A DNA stretch of 64,000 nucleotides from Pegea sp. RAD2-039. Taxonomy: Eukaryota; Chordata; Thaliacea; Salpida; Salpidae. Both the position numbers and the translations under genes were made by a program. Each line of letters starts with the position of its first letter. The stretch's first letter is position 1. Below the pieces are notes generated by a model. It saw only the letters and a program-made list of their open reading frames with translations, was not told the origin of the DNA and did no database searches. Where the stretch lies: positions 310,001 through 374,000 of the forward strand of contig JAQGEQ010000338.1 of NCBI GenBank assembly GCA_034620365.1. Direction: 5' to 3'. Shown piece after piece: positions 49,537 through 60,148 of the stretch.

Positions 49537-51199
49537 AGTTCAACTAATGGACTATTTTAATGCTTTTTACGTAAATGTTGATTTATAAATAAGTTTAAAA
49601 TACCTAAATAGAAGAATGTTTTTTCTTTAAAATTAAATAATAATGAAAAATGGTGATAAAGTTAGGAAATTGTAAACTTTTAACTTTAGAATTATGATTT
49701 TTTTTATTTAATTATCCCTATTAGTTAGTTGTTGGATTCCAGAAATTAATTTAATGATTAGTAACTAATTTTCTCTTTGGTTAAGATAAAACCAGAATTC
49801 TATTTTGTTTAGAAAATATAGGCAACATGTAGAAATTTAAAATGACTTTTATGCAATCACTTCCGACCACAAACATTGAAATGAACACACTGGAAACAAA
49901 ATTTTCTTTGAATGCAGTTTGGCACAATTTTTCCAGATACATTCTGTACTATCTTATGTTTGTTGCTACAAAATGCAGATTATGGCGGGCCAAATATTCA
50001 TAACATTCAATTGCAAGCATTGTGTATGCTGTCGGTTTGATTCTCTTACAGTCAGATGACCAGCAATTTGTAAGAACATTTGTCAGAGAAACTTTTAAAT
50101 AAATAAAATCCTACTTTTTTAAACAAAATGTTCTTTAGTCCTATAAAATAGTACGTAATTTTTCAGGATTGAAATAAAAATTTATTTTAACTTTTTTGCA
50201 TTTCCTTAATTTTCTAATTTATCGTCTACAAAAAGTTTGAAAATTTCATGGGGAAACTTGTTAAAGAGATTTAACACTTACTTGTCTACATTCAGTTTAC
50301 TAAATAAAATTTACTATTTGTGAATAAGTTACTCTACTGTAGATAGCTTGCTTATACTTTTAAATCATCAGTTAAAACATAAAAAGAAATTATTTTATTG
50401 GAGCTAAAAGCATTTAAAAGAATAAGATTTATAAATAACTTATCAAAACTGTAGTTGGAATTATTCTATTGTTAGAAACAAAAGCTGATCATGTTCTCAT
50501 CTAACTGAATCTATTGGTTTTTATATTTCAAAAACTGTATAAGCTGTTGAAACAGATTAATTTCATTTATTTAAAAAGATAAATTCTATATAAACTGACA
50601 TCGTATTATGGTTTTCTAAATGAATAAAGATATTTTTATAATAAATTGTACAACCTTTTAAGCTGAATAAGAAAAAAACGTTCAATGTATACGGAAATTA
50701 TTAGGCTTCTTCTTTTAATTTAAGATATTAAATAAAATACTTTAGTATATTTCTTTAATATTAGAAAACTGCCGTTATTTACCCTTGGTTACTTACAAAT
50801 TTTAACTATAAGTAGAAATAAAATTGTTACAAAAACAATACTACGTTAATAAAGTTTTAACTGCAAATAAAATATTTATATTTTTAATGTCGGATTTTAA
50901 ACAAAAGAATTGAATTTATTTTTATTATTACTGTTAAAAAAGATTGTTTATCATAAATATCATTATGATATCACTAAGTGAAAACAAATAAGATTACGTA
51001 CTTCTTTAATGTAGTATAAAAACACAAAAAAACAAAAAAATGGGAAATATATAATTGAATTATTCTACCTAATTATTTACTGAAGTCAGTGGTTATTTAG
51101 AATTCAATAAACGAAAGAATGACACGGGATATGAAAGAAATAAACAAGTCCGCAGCGTTCTTCCTATCGTTAAATAACGGAGATCTTTTTGTTAAATGC

Positions 51200-51314
51200 A
51201 ACTGACAGTATCAGTTTTCAAAGTTATACATCTAAATATATTTTCATATCAATTGTGGTTATCTGGTACCAAATTAAATGCCTTATATGACAACATACTT
51301 TCCTTGTGTTTGTG
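51200..51314 (-). other. PSE-TATA-hairpin module 26 (stem C)
   Basis: Stem 51200-51216, GTTTGTG 51308-51314. The minus strand reads CTCACAAACACAAGGAAAGT and then ATATAAGG 28 nt after the motif start, closely resembling a PSE-TATA pair. Confidence 0.55.
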
Positions 51315-51819
51315 AGCTCATTTCAAACACTTTTTTAATGCTTTTCACACAAATGTTAAACTATAAACATGTTTATGATATCTTAATAGAAGATTGTTTC
51401 TTCTTTGACATTAGATGTTTACGTAATAAATTTGAAAAAAGATAAAAATTTTATTAAACCTTTTTACTTTATTCAAACTGCTTTTGATAAATGATCTTGC
51501 TTCAAAAACAGATCTGCTATTGGCAGATTACCTATGAAGGCCAACTACAAATACTCAAAAGAAATGATTTCAAATCTTTTTAATCTTATGCTGAGCTAAA
51601 TTTGTTATTGATTACTATAAGTCTAATTCATAAAGATGACATTATCAGCCTCTTGTAGATGAACATGTCTTTTTGATTTATACATGAAATCGTTTATACC
51701 GTGTCAGCCTTACTGAGAACCAAATCAAGAATCTTGGATTAAATATTAAATTAAGAGGGTTTAATAACATCTCTACTAACATCTATAAGTAAAGAATATT
51801 TTCTATCATTGATATATCG

Positions 51820-52200
51820 TAGCGTAGCTTATCAATACTTACTTCAGACATTCATAAAAAGTAAAATGACGACGTTTACACAACAAACCTTTAGATATAT
51901 GAAAATAAGTATGTTAATTACGATTTAGTCTTACCAGTATCGCTGAACAATGATAAGCAACTGAATAATGAAGCCCATAAACTCGTTTAACATAAATTCC
52001 TGTTATTATACATTGCAAATGGTTTATAGTTGATTAGTGTAAATACTGTCTTGTATAATAAAATATGATATTATGTAAATTAGTTATTTCTTTAGATAAA
52101 GATAATGACATCAACATAATAAAAGCACAGAAGTTTAGAATATGCAAATGATTCAATGAAAATTCTTGTTTACTTTCAAAAGTGTCTGTTAGAATTAAAA
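51820..52200. repeat. Direct repeat RI, copy 1 (copy 2 at 56965-57345)
   Basis: Shared runs include GCTTCAGACATTCATMAAAAGT, AAAATGACGAC, ACACAACAAACC and GTTTAGAATATGCAAATGA. The two copies flank the long LINE, with family-C sequence on one side. Confidence 0.8.
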
Positions 52201-52589
52201 AAATATAAATGAAAAATTGTAGAAAAGTCTTAGGACATTGTTACATACTATCAATTTGAAGATAAGTTTTAGGATTAAACGCAACTGACAATAGTAGTTT
52301 TTTACTTTTCGTATTATGTTGTTTGTTTTATGAATCAATAAATTGTTAAAATCAAGTTTTAAAATTATTTCATTATCATTATATTAATCGTTTGTCTAAT
52401 TTGTACTAAAGCAGTTGAAAATTTATTATTTTTTGGTATAAACGAAAACAAATTAAGATTAGTTTATTTCAGCTCATAAAAATGATTTTTACAAAGAGAA
52501 TTTTTATCTTAGTTATTGCTATTTTTATAAGTTTTAGCAAATTGTTTTCTGCAGTAGTTACTTATTATTATTATTAATGACTACTAAAT

Positions 52590-52860
52590 GTAGTAGCGTT
52601 AAGTGAAAACAAATAAGATTATGTACTTCTTTAAAGTAGTATGACATCAAAACAACGAAAAAATAAAAAAATGTGGAAATATGTAAATGAATCATTCTAC
52701 ATATTTCTTTACTAAAGACAGTGTCATTTAGAGTTTAATTATCAAAGAATGACACAACACATGAAAGAAAAGAACAAGCTCATCGATTAGTTTTATATCA
52801 TTGAATACAATAAAGCTTTTAGTTAAATGCAACTGACAGTATCAGTTTTCAAATTTCTCA
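52590..52860. repeat. Family-C dispersed repeat, copy 5
   Basis: AGCGTTAAGTGAAAACAAAT to the C hairpin at 52831, as in copies 1 and 3. Confidence 0.75.
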
Positions 52861-52946
52861 GTAATTCACATGCTTATAGTCAAACACTGATAATATCGTA
52901 ATAAATTAGGTGCTTTATATAACAACGTGTTTGCCTTATGTTTGTG
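52831..52946 (-). other. PSE-TATA-hairpin module 27 (stem C)
   Basis: Stem 52831-52847, GTTTGTG 52940-52946. On the minus strand TTATATAAA begins 26 nt after TCACAAAC. Confidence 0.55.
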
Positions 52947-53061
52947 AGCTTATTTAAAATAATTGTTCATGACTTTCACGCAAGTGTTAAATTGTAAATA
53001 TGTTTAAAACCATTTTCACTCCAACTTGATCCCTTAAAAGTAAATATAATGTTTCAGGGAA

Positions 53062-53083
53062 TTATTTATTTATTTATTTATTA
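53062..53083 (-). repeat. Short tandem tail of the LINE
   Basis: Repeats of TTTA/ATTT, the usual kind of simple-sequence 3' tail of this LINE group. It marks the 3' end of the insertion. Confidence 0.75.
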
Positions 53084-53100
53084 CAATAAATGTGAAGGAG

Positions 53101-53119
53101 GGTGCCTAAAAAGAGCACC
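53101..53119 (-). terminator. 3' UTR hairpin of the LINE
   Basis: GGTGC and GCACC enclose a 9 nt loop, about 20 nt from the AAAT tail. A 3' stem-loop next to the tail is the expected reverse-transcriptase recognition signal in stringent LINE families. This role is inferred. Confidence 0.55.
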
Positions 53120-53226
53120 TCTCGCTAACACACATTCTCACAAATTAGATCTATTTGACGTGTAAACGAAAAAGCATATGACAATGAAGAATTGCACAGA
53201 ATCATAGTATTGTAAAAGAGAAAAAT

Positions 53227-54786
53227 TCACAGTTTAGAAATGGCAATGTTGGCGATATTATAACAATTCAGCTTTTTCTTGAACAGCATAAGTGATTTTG
53301 ACATGACAATCTCTGATGGCAGATTTTTCCATGTACTGATTATGCGGTATGAGAAAAAACTTAATCTGGTTAACGTAGCTGGTGGAGTGGGCTTATTAAG
53401 ATGTAATTTATGTCTTCTAAGTTGATATAACTTGAGGGAGGGACTAATGGAGAAAAAGTCATCAAACTGAAGATCAATTAGGTTGTGAATAATTTTAAAA
53501 ATCAGAATAAGGTCGTATTTAATTCTTCGGATTTCCAAAGTATCTAGATTGAAAAAGCTGAGACGATGCTTATAACTCTCGTATTTGATATTAAGTTTCC
53601 TGCAAACCAATCTCGTAAATGTTGCATGAACAGATTCGATTTTTCTGATATCACCAACTTGATATGGCATCCATGCACTGATATTGTATTCAAGAATAGG
53701 GCGTATGTACAGTTTGAAAAGGTTGACGAGAAACCATGGATCTTTAGAATTAAAAGTCTTTATGATGAGGTGGACAAGCTTGATAGATTTTCCAAAGATT
53801 CTGGAAACATAACTGTGCCATTTGAAGTCAGATGTCAGAGTAATGCCGAGGTCTATGACTGAGGATACTCGTTCAAGAATGGATCCATTGATGTAGTATT
53901 GGTTGCTGAAGTTGGCCGCTGGCTTACGGGAGAATGTTATAACTTCAGACTTTGTTGGCTGGATTTTAAGTTGCCAATTCGCAGACCAGTTTTCTACAAT
54001 GTTTAGTGCAGTTTGGAGTTTTGAGTGAGAACCAGATAATAGCTTGATGTCATCTGCATACACAAACACACTGACATTGTCTACTGTTATTAGTCTTCTG
54101 ATGAGGTCTTCAATGAAAATCAAAAAGAGAAGTGGACCCAGAACGGAGCCCTGAGGAACGCCGCTGGTGACTTTACTAGGAGTACATAAAGATCTTTCTA
54201 CACGGGTTCGTTGGGTTCTACCTGATAAGAAATCTTCAATCCATTTTAAGATAGAGTTGCTGATTTTTATGTTTTTCAATACAGTAATGAGCTTGTTGTG
54301 TGGAACAGAATCAAACGCTTTAGCAAAATCAAGGTATATGATGTCACATGGAGTATTACTTTCGTAATGAGCTGTAAGCTCATTGAAAAAAGTGAGATGT
54401 TGAGTCAATGAAGATCTTTGCTTAACAAAGCCATGCTGGGCATCAGATATTAGATGATGCTCCGTCAAATGGCTAGTTATATGGTTGTGAATGATATGTT
54501 CTTGAGTTCTGCAGATAACCGAAGTCAGCGAAACTGGTCTGTAGTTAAGTGCAGTGTTTCTGGGACCCTTCTTATAAATTGGAGTAATAATAGCATTCTT
54601 CCAAATTGGTGGAAGTCTTCCCCGCTTAAGAGTCATGTTAAAGAGTAGCGATAAGGGTAGCGCTAAAGAAGAAGTACTTTTTCTTAAAAACAAAGCTGGG
54701 ATTTGATCTGGGGTGTTGGAAACTATTGATTTTAGAGAAGAAATAGCCTTAGATACTATATCAACTGTTATGTCTAGATCTACCAT
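53227..54786 (-). CDS. LINE ORF2, reverse transcriptase part
   Basis: Counted from the Met at 54784-54786 the open part is 519 residues. RT landmarks are NYRPVSLTSV near 81, the motif A aspartates in YLDFAKAFDSVPHN (151-164), SGVPQGSVLGPLLF (208-221) and the catalytic YADD (243-246). A thumb and C-terminal region follow to the stop at 53227-53229. The reaction is target-primed reverse transcription of the element RNA. The Met is not the real start: the same frame continues upstream through a single TAA at 54859-54861 into the pre-RT region, so the intact ORF2 began much earlier. The RT catalytic residues are intact in this copy. Confidence 0.92.
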   Translation of the reverse strand: MVDLDITVDIVSKAISSLKSIVSNTPDQIPALFLRKSTSSLALPLSLLFNMTLKRGRLPPIWKNAIITPIYKKGPRNTALNYRPVSLTSVICRTQEHIIHNHITSHLTEHHLISDAQHGFVKQRSSLTQHLTFFNELTAHYESNTPCDIIYLDFAKAFDSVPHNKLITVLKNIKISNSILKWIEDFLSGRTQRTRVERSLCTPSKVTSGVPQGSVLGPLLFLIFIEDLIRRLITVDNVSVFVYADDIKLLSGSHSKLQTALNIVENWSANWQLKIQPTKSEVITFSRKPAANFSNQYYINGSILERVSSVIDLGITLTSDFKWHSYVSRIFGKSIKLVHLIIKTFNSKDPWFLVNLFKLYIRPILEYNISAWMPYQVGDIRKIESVHATFTRLVCRKLNIKYESYKHRLSFFNLDTLEIRRIKYDLILIFKIIHNLIDLQFDDFFSISPSLKLYQLRRHKLHLNKPTPPATLTRLSFFSYRIISTWKNLPSEIVMSKSLMLFKKKLNCYNIANIAISKL

Positions 54787-55260
54787 CTCAGAGATATTTG
54801 AAAGGATATTGGAGTAGGAAATAGTAGGAGTATTGCCATAATCGGTTATAAAAACCTTTTAAAATTGTTTGTTTAGCAATTCAGCTTTATTCTTTGGTTC
54901 CATCACCAGCTGATTGGCGTTATCAAGCAAGGGAGGTAGATGAGATCTCGCCTTAAGCTTGTGATTAATGAAGTCAAAAAACGCTTTCTTGCTAGGTGAA
55001 GATAAGATTGCACTTTCTTTTCCTAAATAGAGGCTATAAACTGATTTCTTGTAGACTAGACAAAGATCTTTGTATAGAGGTTTGATGGAAGGATCTGCTT
55101 TAGTTTGTTTGTATAAGAAGTTTTTCAAATGCTGTAAATTCCTTAAATATCTTGGCAAGTGTGGTTTTTTGTTGACTCTATATAAAGGTATGAACTTTTT
55201 AATTGACTCATTAACAATGTTAGTAAACCTCAAAATCAATGGTATTTATCTTAATTCTTG
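54787..55260 (-). pseudogene. LINE ORF2, region between endonuclease and RT
   Basis: Same frame as the RT part, interrupted only by one TAA at 54859-54861 (NKQF-stop-KVFITDYGN). The readable part contains PLYRVNKKPHLPRYLRNLQ and the widespread pre-RT signature KKAFFDFINHKLKARSHLPPL, followed by KAELLNKQF. This linker is conserved among CR1/Jockey-type ORF2 proteins. Upstream, at about 55260-55283, the frame hits stops where the endonuclease should continue, marking a deletion junction. The fragment at 1665-1890 is another copy of this region. Confidence 0.85.
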
Positions 55261-55284
55261 AAATCATGGGTGCCAGTGATGTTT

Positions 55285-55683
55285 TTAGATTACACAAACA
55301 CCGCCGCCTCTATCAAACAGTCTATCACAGCGCAAAGCACGAAAAAGATCACTGTCATCCAGAAAGGAGTCAGGATAAAAGGGTTTCAACCAAGTTTCGG
55401 TAATGAAAACAAATGTAAAATCTTGAGAAAGCAAAAGAGCTTTCAATTCGAAAATTTTGTTGACAATTGACCGTGCGTTGAAAAACATACCTAATATAAA
55501 AGAAAAATTGTCTTTTTGACACTTGTAAGATTTGGTTGTAGTCTTCTGTGTACTGTTAACTTGGGCTGGAAGCATAGTATTAATAATTTTGTGCGAAGAG
55601 AGGTTGAATAAGGGTGATGTGGGTCCAGTGGTTATTTTGCACTTCCGTTTTTTGAAAAGACCTTCACAATCTGTAAAGCCCAT
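55285..55683 (-). pseudogene. LINE ORF2 N-terminus with truncated endonuclease
   Basis: ATG at 55681-55683 in a favourable context (CACCATGG), overlapping ORF1 by 52 bp. The first 65 or so residues are a variable leader. The apurinic-type endonuclease then begins: FNARSIVNKIFELKALLL with the N of motif I, and FVFITETWL with the E of motif II. It stops after DRGGGVCVI at 55283-55285. The normal domain continues for about 150 or more residues with the catalytic DH pair; that part is absent, and the pre-RT region begins within about 40 bp in the same frame. An internal deletion is inferred. Without the endonuclease this copy could only insert at existing breaks. Confidence 0.85.
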
Positions 55684-56627
55684 GGTGGACCTCGAACTTT
55701 GTATTTGAAATCAGTTGGTTGCTCTTTCTGATTTTGGCTGTACGCCTCTTTTAGAAGACGCTTATTTTCTACGCGATCATCTTCACACATATCATGTGCT
55801 ACTCTGATGCCCTGGAATTTTTCGTCCTGCTTAAGTTTATACAGCTTAGCAAGAAACTTACGTTTGTCCCATCTTTCCTGAAAGGACACTTTTAACGGTC
55901 TTTTATGATTTGATCTTTTTGCCCCGAGTCTGGTCATTGAAACTTTTGGAGTGTCCACAGCACCAAGGCCTTGAGTGCACATTTGATTAAAAGTCTTGAT
56001 GTCATCGTCTTTATCAGTCTCAGGGACACCAAAGATGATGACATTGTTTTCTCTATCCTCCCGGTCCAGAGTAAGTTTCTTGTGCGTGTCAGTAACCTTC
56101 TTGGCAAGAAGTTGCACCACGCTAGTATTTTTTTCGGATCCAGAATTACCAACAACTGAGGCCCATGTGAGAGGCTTCTTTGTGGAGGCTTCCAGTTCAT
56201 CCATAGATTTGGATAAGATAGAAATCTTTTCATTGATTTTGGCAACATCGTTGCCAATTTCAGATTTTAATTTGGTCAATTCAGTGGATATGGTGTTGCT
56301 GATGTCAGACAAGAGGCTTTTGTTAGTGTTGGACGAGGTAATTGTTTTGTCCATAGATCTACATTTAATGCAGGACCAACAAAATCCCACTTGCTGCATT
56401 TTATTATTTTCAAATATATCATATAATTTTTTATTCACATCACTACAAGTGAGGTGAAACCTAGAGAGGCATTTGATGCAATCTATTGCCAGATCTTTAC
56501 CAGAGCAAGTTTTGTTACAAGCTTGGCAATTGCCATTGCAAGCTTGTTTTGAAGAACTTGGTTTGCTTGGGTTTTTTGGAGCTTTTGACCGCAAGGTCCT
56601 GTCATTTGTATCTACCATAGTTTCCAT
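55632..56627 (-). CDS. LINE ORF1, PHD finger and RRM-like RNA-binding protein
   Basis: 331 residues from the ATG at 56625-56627 to the stop at 55632; apparently intact. A C4HC3 PHD-type finger spans about residues 30-89 (C34/C37, C50/C53, H58/C61, C83/C86, with extra cysteines). A coiled-coil-like stretch (ISTELTKLKSEIGNDVAKIN and on) covers about 105-150. The segment RENNVIIFGVPETDKDD starts an RRM-like fold, followed by a basic region (KRSNHKRPLKVSF, KRKFLAKLYKLK) as in LINE ORF1 proteins. The role known for the family is binding the element RNA in the cytoplasmic and nuclear particle. The PHD finger is typical of certain invertebrate CR1-like elements; its ligand is unknown. Confidence 0.9.
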   Translation of the reverse strand: METMVDTNDRTLRSKAPKNPSKPSSSKQACNGNCQACNKTCSGKDLAIDCIKCLSRFHLTCSDVNKKLYDIFENNKMQQVGFCWSCIKCRSMDKTITSSNTNKSLLSDISNTISTELTKLKSEIGNDVAKINEKISILSKSMDELEASTKKPLTWASVVGNSGSEKNTSVVQLLAKKVTDTHKKLTLDREDRENNVIIFGVPETDKDDDIKTFNQMCTQGLGAVDTPKVSMTRLGAKRSNHKRPLKVSFQERWDKRKFLAKLYKLKQDEKFQGIRVAHDMCEDDRVENKRLLKEAYSQNQKEQPTDFKYKVRGPPWALQIVKVFSKNGSAK

Positions 56628-56960
56628 GATAGATTTTTAGTAACTCCCACCAAAGTATACCAAGTTAATAAAGTATACCAAATATACCAAGTTAATAATA
56701 TATAATAATAAGTAAAAATATAAATAAATACACCACAAAAGTTAATCACAGCTTATTAGCAGTTATTCAAAAATGTGTATCCACCAAAGATTTATAAAAG
56801 ATTTTTACTGTCACCAACCACAAAGTATAATATATATATAATAAACAATTCACTTCCTAGAAATAACTTTATCACAACTTATAAGCACTTATTCAAATAG
56901 AACCTATAACCTTATTCAAATAGAAATATATATTATAGTGTTTCTTGCGTTTTATCTTAT
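56628..56960 (-). promoter_or_regulatory. Probable LINE 5' UTR with iterated segments
   Basis: AGTATACCAAGTTAATA-type units recur at 56655-56698. Two diverged copies of a segment around CACARCTTATWAGCANTTATTC lie near 56748 and 56874, about 125 bp apart. Repeated 5' UTR units often carry the internal promoter of LINEs. The upstream limit is set by repeat RI at 56965. Confidence 0.5.
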
Positions 56961-56964
56961 TTTA

Positions 56965-57345
56965 GCCTTAGCTGATCAATACTAGCTTCAGACATTCATC
57001 AAAAGTAAAATGACGACAATTACACAACAAACCATTAGATTTATGAAAAAGAAGTATGTTAGTTATGATTTATTCATACCAGCGTCGCTTAAAATTTATA
57101 AAAACCTGAATAATGAAGCCAATACACTCAGATAACATAAATTCTTGTTATTAAGCCTTTCAAATGGTTTGTAGTTTATTAGTGTAATTACTGTTTTGTA
57201 TAAAATATTACGATATAATTTAAATTAATTATTTTTCTAGAGAAAGATATTGACATAAACATAATAAAAACACAAACGTTTAGAATATGCAAATGAATAA
57301 AAAATATACTTGTTTACTTTCTATAGTTTCTTTTAGAATTACAAA
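56965..57345. repeat. Direct repeat RI, copy 2
   Basis: Matches 51820-52200. Confidence 0.8.
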
Positions 57346-58024
57346 AAATCTGATTAAAATTAGCTAATAATGTCTTTTATTGTATTATAAGACCTTTAAT
57401 AATATCAACAAATTGTTTTCGGATTATTTTCTTAACTAAGCTTACAGTTTGGAAAAAACTAAAAAAGCTATAAGTAAGTCTACAACATTCTTATCTATTG
57501 TCCTATCTAAACATGAAGAAAATTTGTTGTTAAAAAGTAGTTAAACAATTTTTCAAATCATTGAACTTGAAAACATTGTTTTGATTGCTTCAATATTGCA
57601 TGTTCTCATAAGGAATACATTCAAGTGATTGTAAAATGTAATTGCATAATTCTATTTATTTTCTAACCACAAGACGTCGCTACAATATTTTTATTTTCAA
57701 ACTTAATAAAATTAAAATTTTTGTATTCTTAGATCTGTTAAATAAATAGGCTAGCTGATAGACTTTGAACCTGAAAGACTTTGTGTTTTAAAATTTGTAA
57801 AAGTTTTTATTCAAACTCATACAACTAGCTTCATAAAAAAAGTAATTTTTTTATGTTTAGTTTTAAAGAATTACTTGAAAATTATTAATTAAAACGTATT
57901 TTGCACCTAGAAGTAAGATATAATCTTCTATAAGATTGATGTCACAGAATTAAAAAAACGTCTCACAGTTTTTAGAAAATGAAACTAATAGAGAAAAATA
58001 AAAGTTAAAAAATACTTTCTTCCT

Positions 58025-58215
58025 GACAAATACTAGATCGAAAGAATTTCATAAGACAGGGAACTAATTTTTGGAATTTGTCACTACTTTCCTCTGCTAG
58101 TGAACCTCCGCAGTAACATTTGTTAATTTGGAAATCGACAATGTGTCGATTAACTTTATCAACAAATTGACGTTCTGCAAATATCTTATTTTAAACTCTC
58201 GTCATTAATATTAAC
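58025..58215 (-). pseudogene. Broken copy of the exon at 45543-45858
   Basis: Frame-preserving alignment to the functional-looking copy (for example IFAERQFVDKVNRHIVDFQI against IFAERQFFDKVYRQIVDSKN). The first ATG is lost, and a GAA codon has become TAA directly after MTRV. The acceptor upstream has also lost its CAG. The absence of frameshifts despite many substitutions suggests coding constraint before decay. Confidence 0.7.
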
Positions 58216-58419
58216 TTTTGAAAATATATTCAATAACACAACGTATTTAAAAGATTAAATATATCATATTTTCTTGTTCTAAACGGTGGTTTCTTTTCCA
58301 AATAAACTGAAGAGGAGAGAAGAAAAACTAGCTTCAAAAAAAGAGAGAAATTTGAACTGTTTTTTATTTTGCATTTCACTGTGTGTTGCTCGATTAGTTT
58401 CTTTGCGTCTCACTTTCTC

Positions 58420-58490
58420 TTACTTTATCTTTAATATTATCACACATAGCAAATCCTATATGACCGTTTTCGGCCGAGCTTTTACAATGA
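58420..58490 (-). promoter_or_regulatory. Copy of the promoter-like patch
   Basis: Retains TCGGCCGA, an ATG at 58445-58447 (MCDNIKDK) and the donor AAA/GTAAGA. Confidence 0.35.
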
Positions 58491-58525
58491 AAATTCACCA
58501 TTTGTAATTTTGTAATAAATTTATT

Positions 58526-59039
58526 ATTTCAATTAGTTGTTTTATAAAATTTGTTATTTCTAGTATTCTATAAACTTTTTGTAAAAAATAAATTAATGTT
58601 TATTTTGCATTAAATTAAAAGCTAATTTAAAAACGAATAGAAACTAAATTTAATGATTTGTTTTTACGATACTTCGCCACGTTTCGATTAAAATTATTTA
58701 GAATTCAAAATTATATTCAAAGCATCTCTCGACCTTGTCTTTTGAAAATTCTTTGAAAATTATAATTTAAAAAGAAACAAGTACTAAAAAGCAAAAAAAA
58801 ATAATAATTTAAAATTGTTGTCAAAGGAAACCATTTTCTAACAGTTCTTAACAAACCAACCTTAAAAAGGAGAATGTAATTATCAAAATTGACTTTTGTT
58901 TTGAAAATTATTAGATCAAAAGAGATGATAGTCAAAGAATTATTATGTTGTTTAAACTTTTTTCTATCAAACAATTTTCGAAAGCTAGTAATAATAATTA
59001 TTCAATAATGACATCAACAAAAAGGGGAACCTAATGCGA
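58526..59039. other. No gene recognised
   Basis: A minus-strand 85-codon frame at 58717-58974 is present but low in complexity and unsupported. Confidence 0.4.
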
Positions 59040-59882
59040 CGTTATACAACTGAAATAAAATAAAGAAGAAGATAAAGCAAAGATGTAGGAATAGTGACAA
59101 TAATGATGCTGATCACAAAAGATACCTTACATCTAAAGATCACTTTTTTAATTGTAGAAAGAATAAGGAACAATCGATTGGAGACATAATCTACTCTTCA
59201 TCAATCCTCAACTTGTACAAATAAATGATGAAAGTTTTTTGATGTGATGACGTCACAAACTTACTTGTTGGATGTTGCTATGAGAAAAGAAAAGAAGAAG
59301 ATCATGAAAATGATCCAAACATTGAGAAGAGACATTGACGTGTGATGATGACGTCACTTGATGATGATGATGACTTCATTTTAATATTTTGTCAAAGTCG
59401 TTGAGTATGAAGTTGTTTATGATTTGATGATGTCACAAAACCACTGGTGACGTCATCATCAATATTAAACGACAAACTCACAAACAGATCATGACGTCAT
59501 CAGCATCAAGCATTCAAACTAGTCTGAAAAGAATGATGATGTCGCCAGTTCAAGAGTTGATGACATCACTAATATTTGGTTTTTACTATGACGTCACATG
59601 ATTATTGTTTTCTGAGAAAGTCATATATGGTGATGAAGTTATTTGATCTCGTGGTATGGTTACCTGTAGTGACGTCATCAAGAAGAAGTTTAGACAAGCT
59701 ACAGATGGCGAAAGATTTAAAAAGATCTTAAGATTATATTGCGAACAAATTTAACGTCATCAACTTTGATGAAAAAGAAGTAAAAGCAAATTTTTAACCA
59801 ACAACTGATACACTGATAAACGGGTAGGATTGAGTGACGTCATCATCATCATCTTCATCATCATCATCATCATCATCATCAA

Positions 59883-59925
<43 letters not shown>

Positions 59926-60075
59926 TTCATCTTCATCTTCATCTTCATCTTCATCTTCATCGTCATCTTCATCATCTTCATCTTCATCTTCATATTCATC
60001 TTCATCTTCATCTTCATCATCATCATCATCTTCATCATCTTCATCATCTTCATCATCATCATCATCATCTTCATG

Positions 60076-60110
<35 letters not shown>

Positions 60111-60113
60111 TAC

Positions 60114-60148
<35 letters not shown>

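Larger units (their letters stand above)
49400..51715. repeat. Large direct repeat RA, copy 2
   Basis: Colinear with 2640-4985. Contains modules 25 and 26. Confidence 0.85.
53055..56960 (-). mobile_element. CR1/Jockey-like LINE, nearly full length, inactive
   Basis: Order on the minus strand: 5' UTR with internal repeats (about 56960-56628), ORF1 (56627-55632), ORF2 start overlapping by 52 bp, an endonuclease cut short near 55283, the pre-RT region, reverse transcriptase to 53227, a short 3' UTR with a hairpin, and an ATTT/AAAT tail at 53062-53083. It is classified by the PHD-type ORF1 and RT motifs; the clade assignment is from general family knowledge. It lacks most of the endonuclease and has a nonsense codon, so it cannot move itself. 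Its GC content is visibly higher than the flanks. Exact 5' end and target-site duplication were not found. Confidence 0.9.
57340..58525 (-). repeat. Duplicate of the 5' part of the zinc-finger locus
   Basis: Colinear with 44550-46130 apart from a deletion of about 480 bp. It includes the pseudo-exon at 58030-58215 and the promoter-like patch at 58420-58490, but no finger exon follows within the window. Confidence 0.85.

Noticed and set aside
4462-52946. Spliced-leader RNA genes
   Set aside because: The Sm-like tract and hairpin fit, but most copies lack a consistent GT donor after the conserved CACAAACAYAAG block. An snRNA-type promoter reading explains the TATA-like box better.
53566-54648. 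Plus-strand frames over the LINE RT
   Set aside because: Antisense shadows of ORF2.
55934-56457. Frames on both strands over LINE ORF1
   Set aside because: Shadows of the intact ORF1.
58717-58974. 85-codon minus-strand frame
   Set aside because: F/N/I/K-rich with no start context, duplicate or recognised domain.
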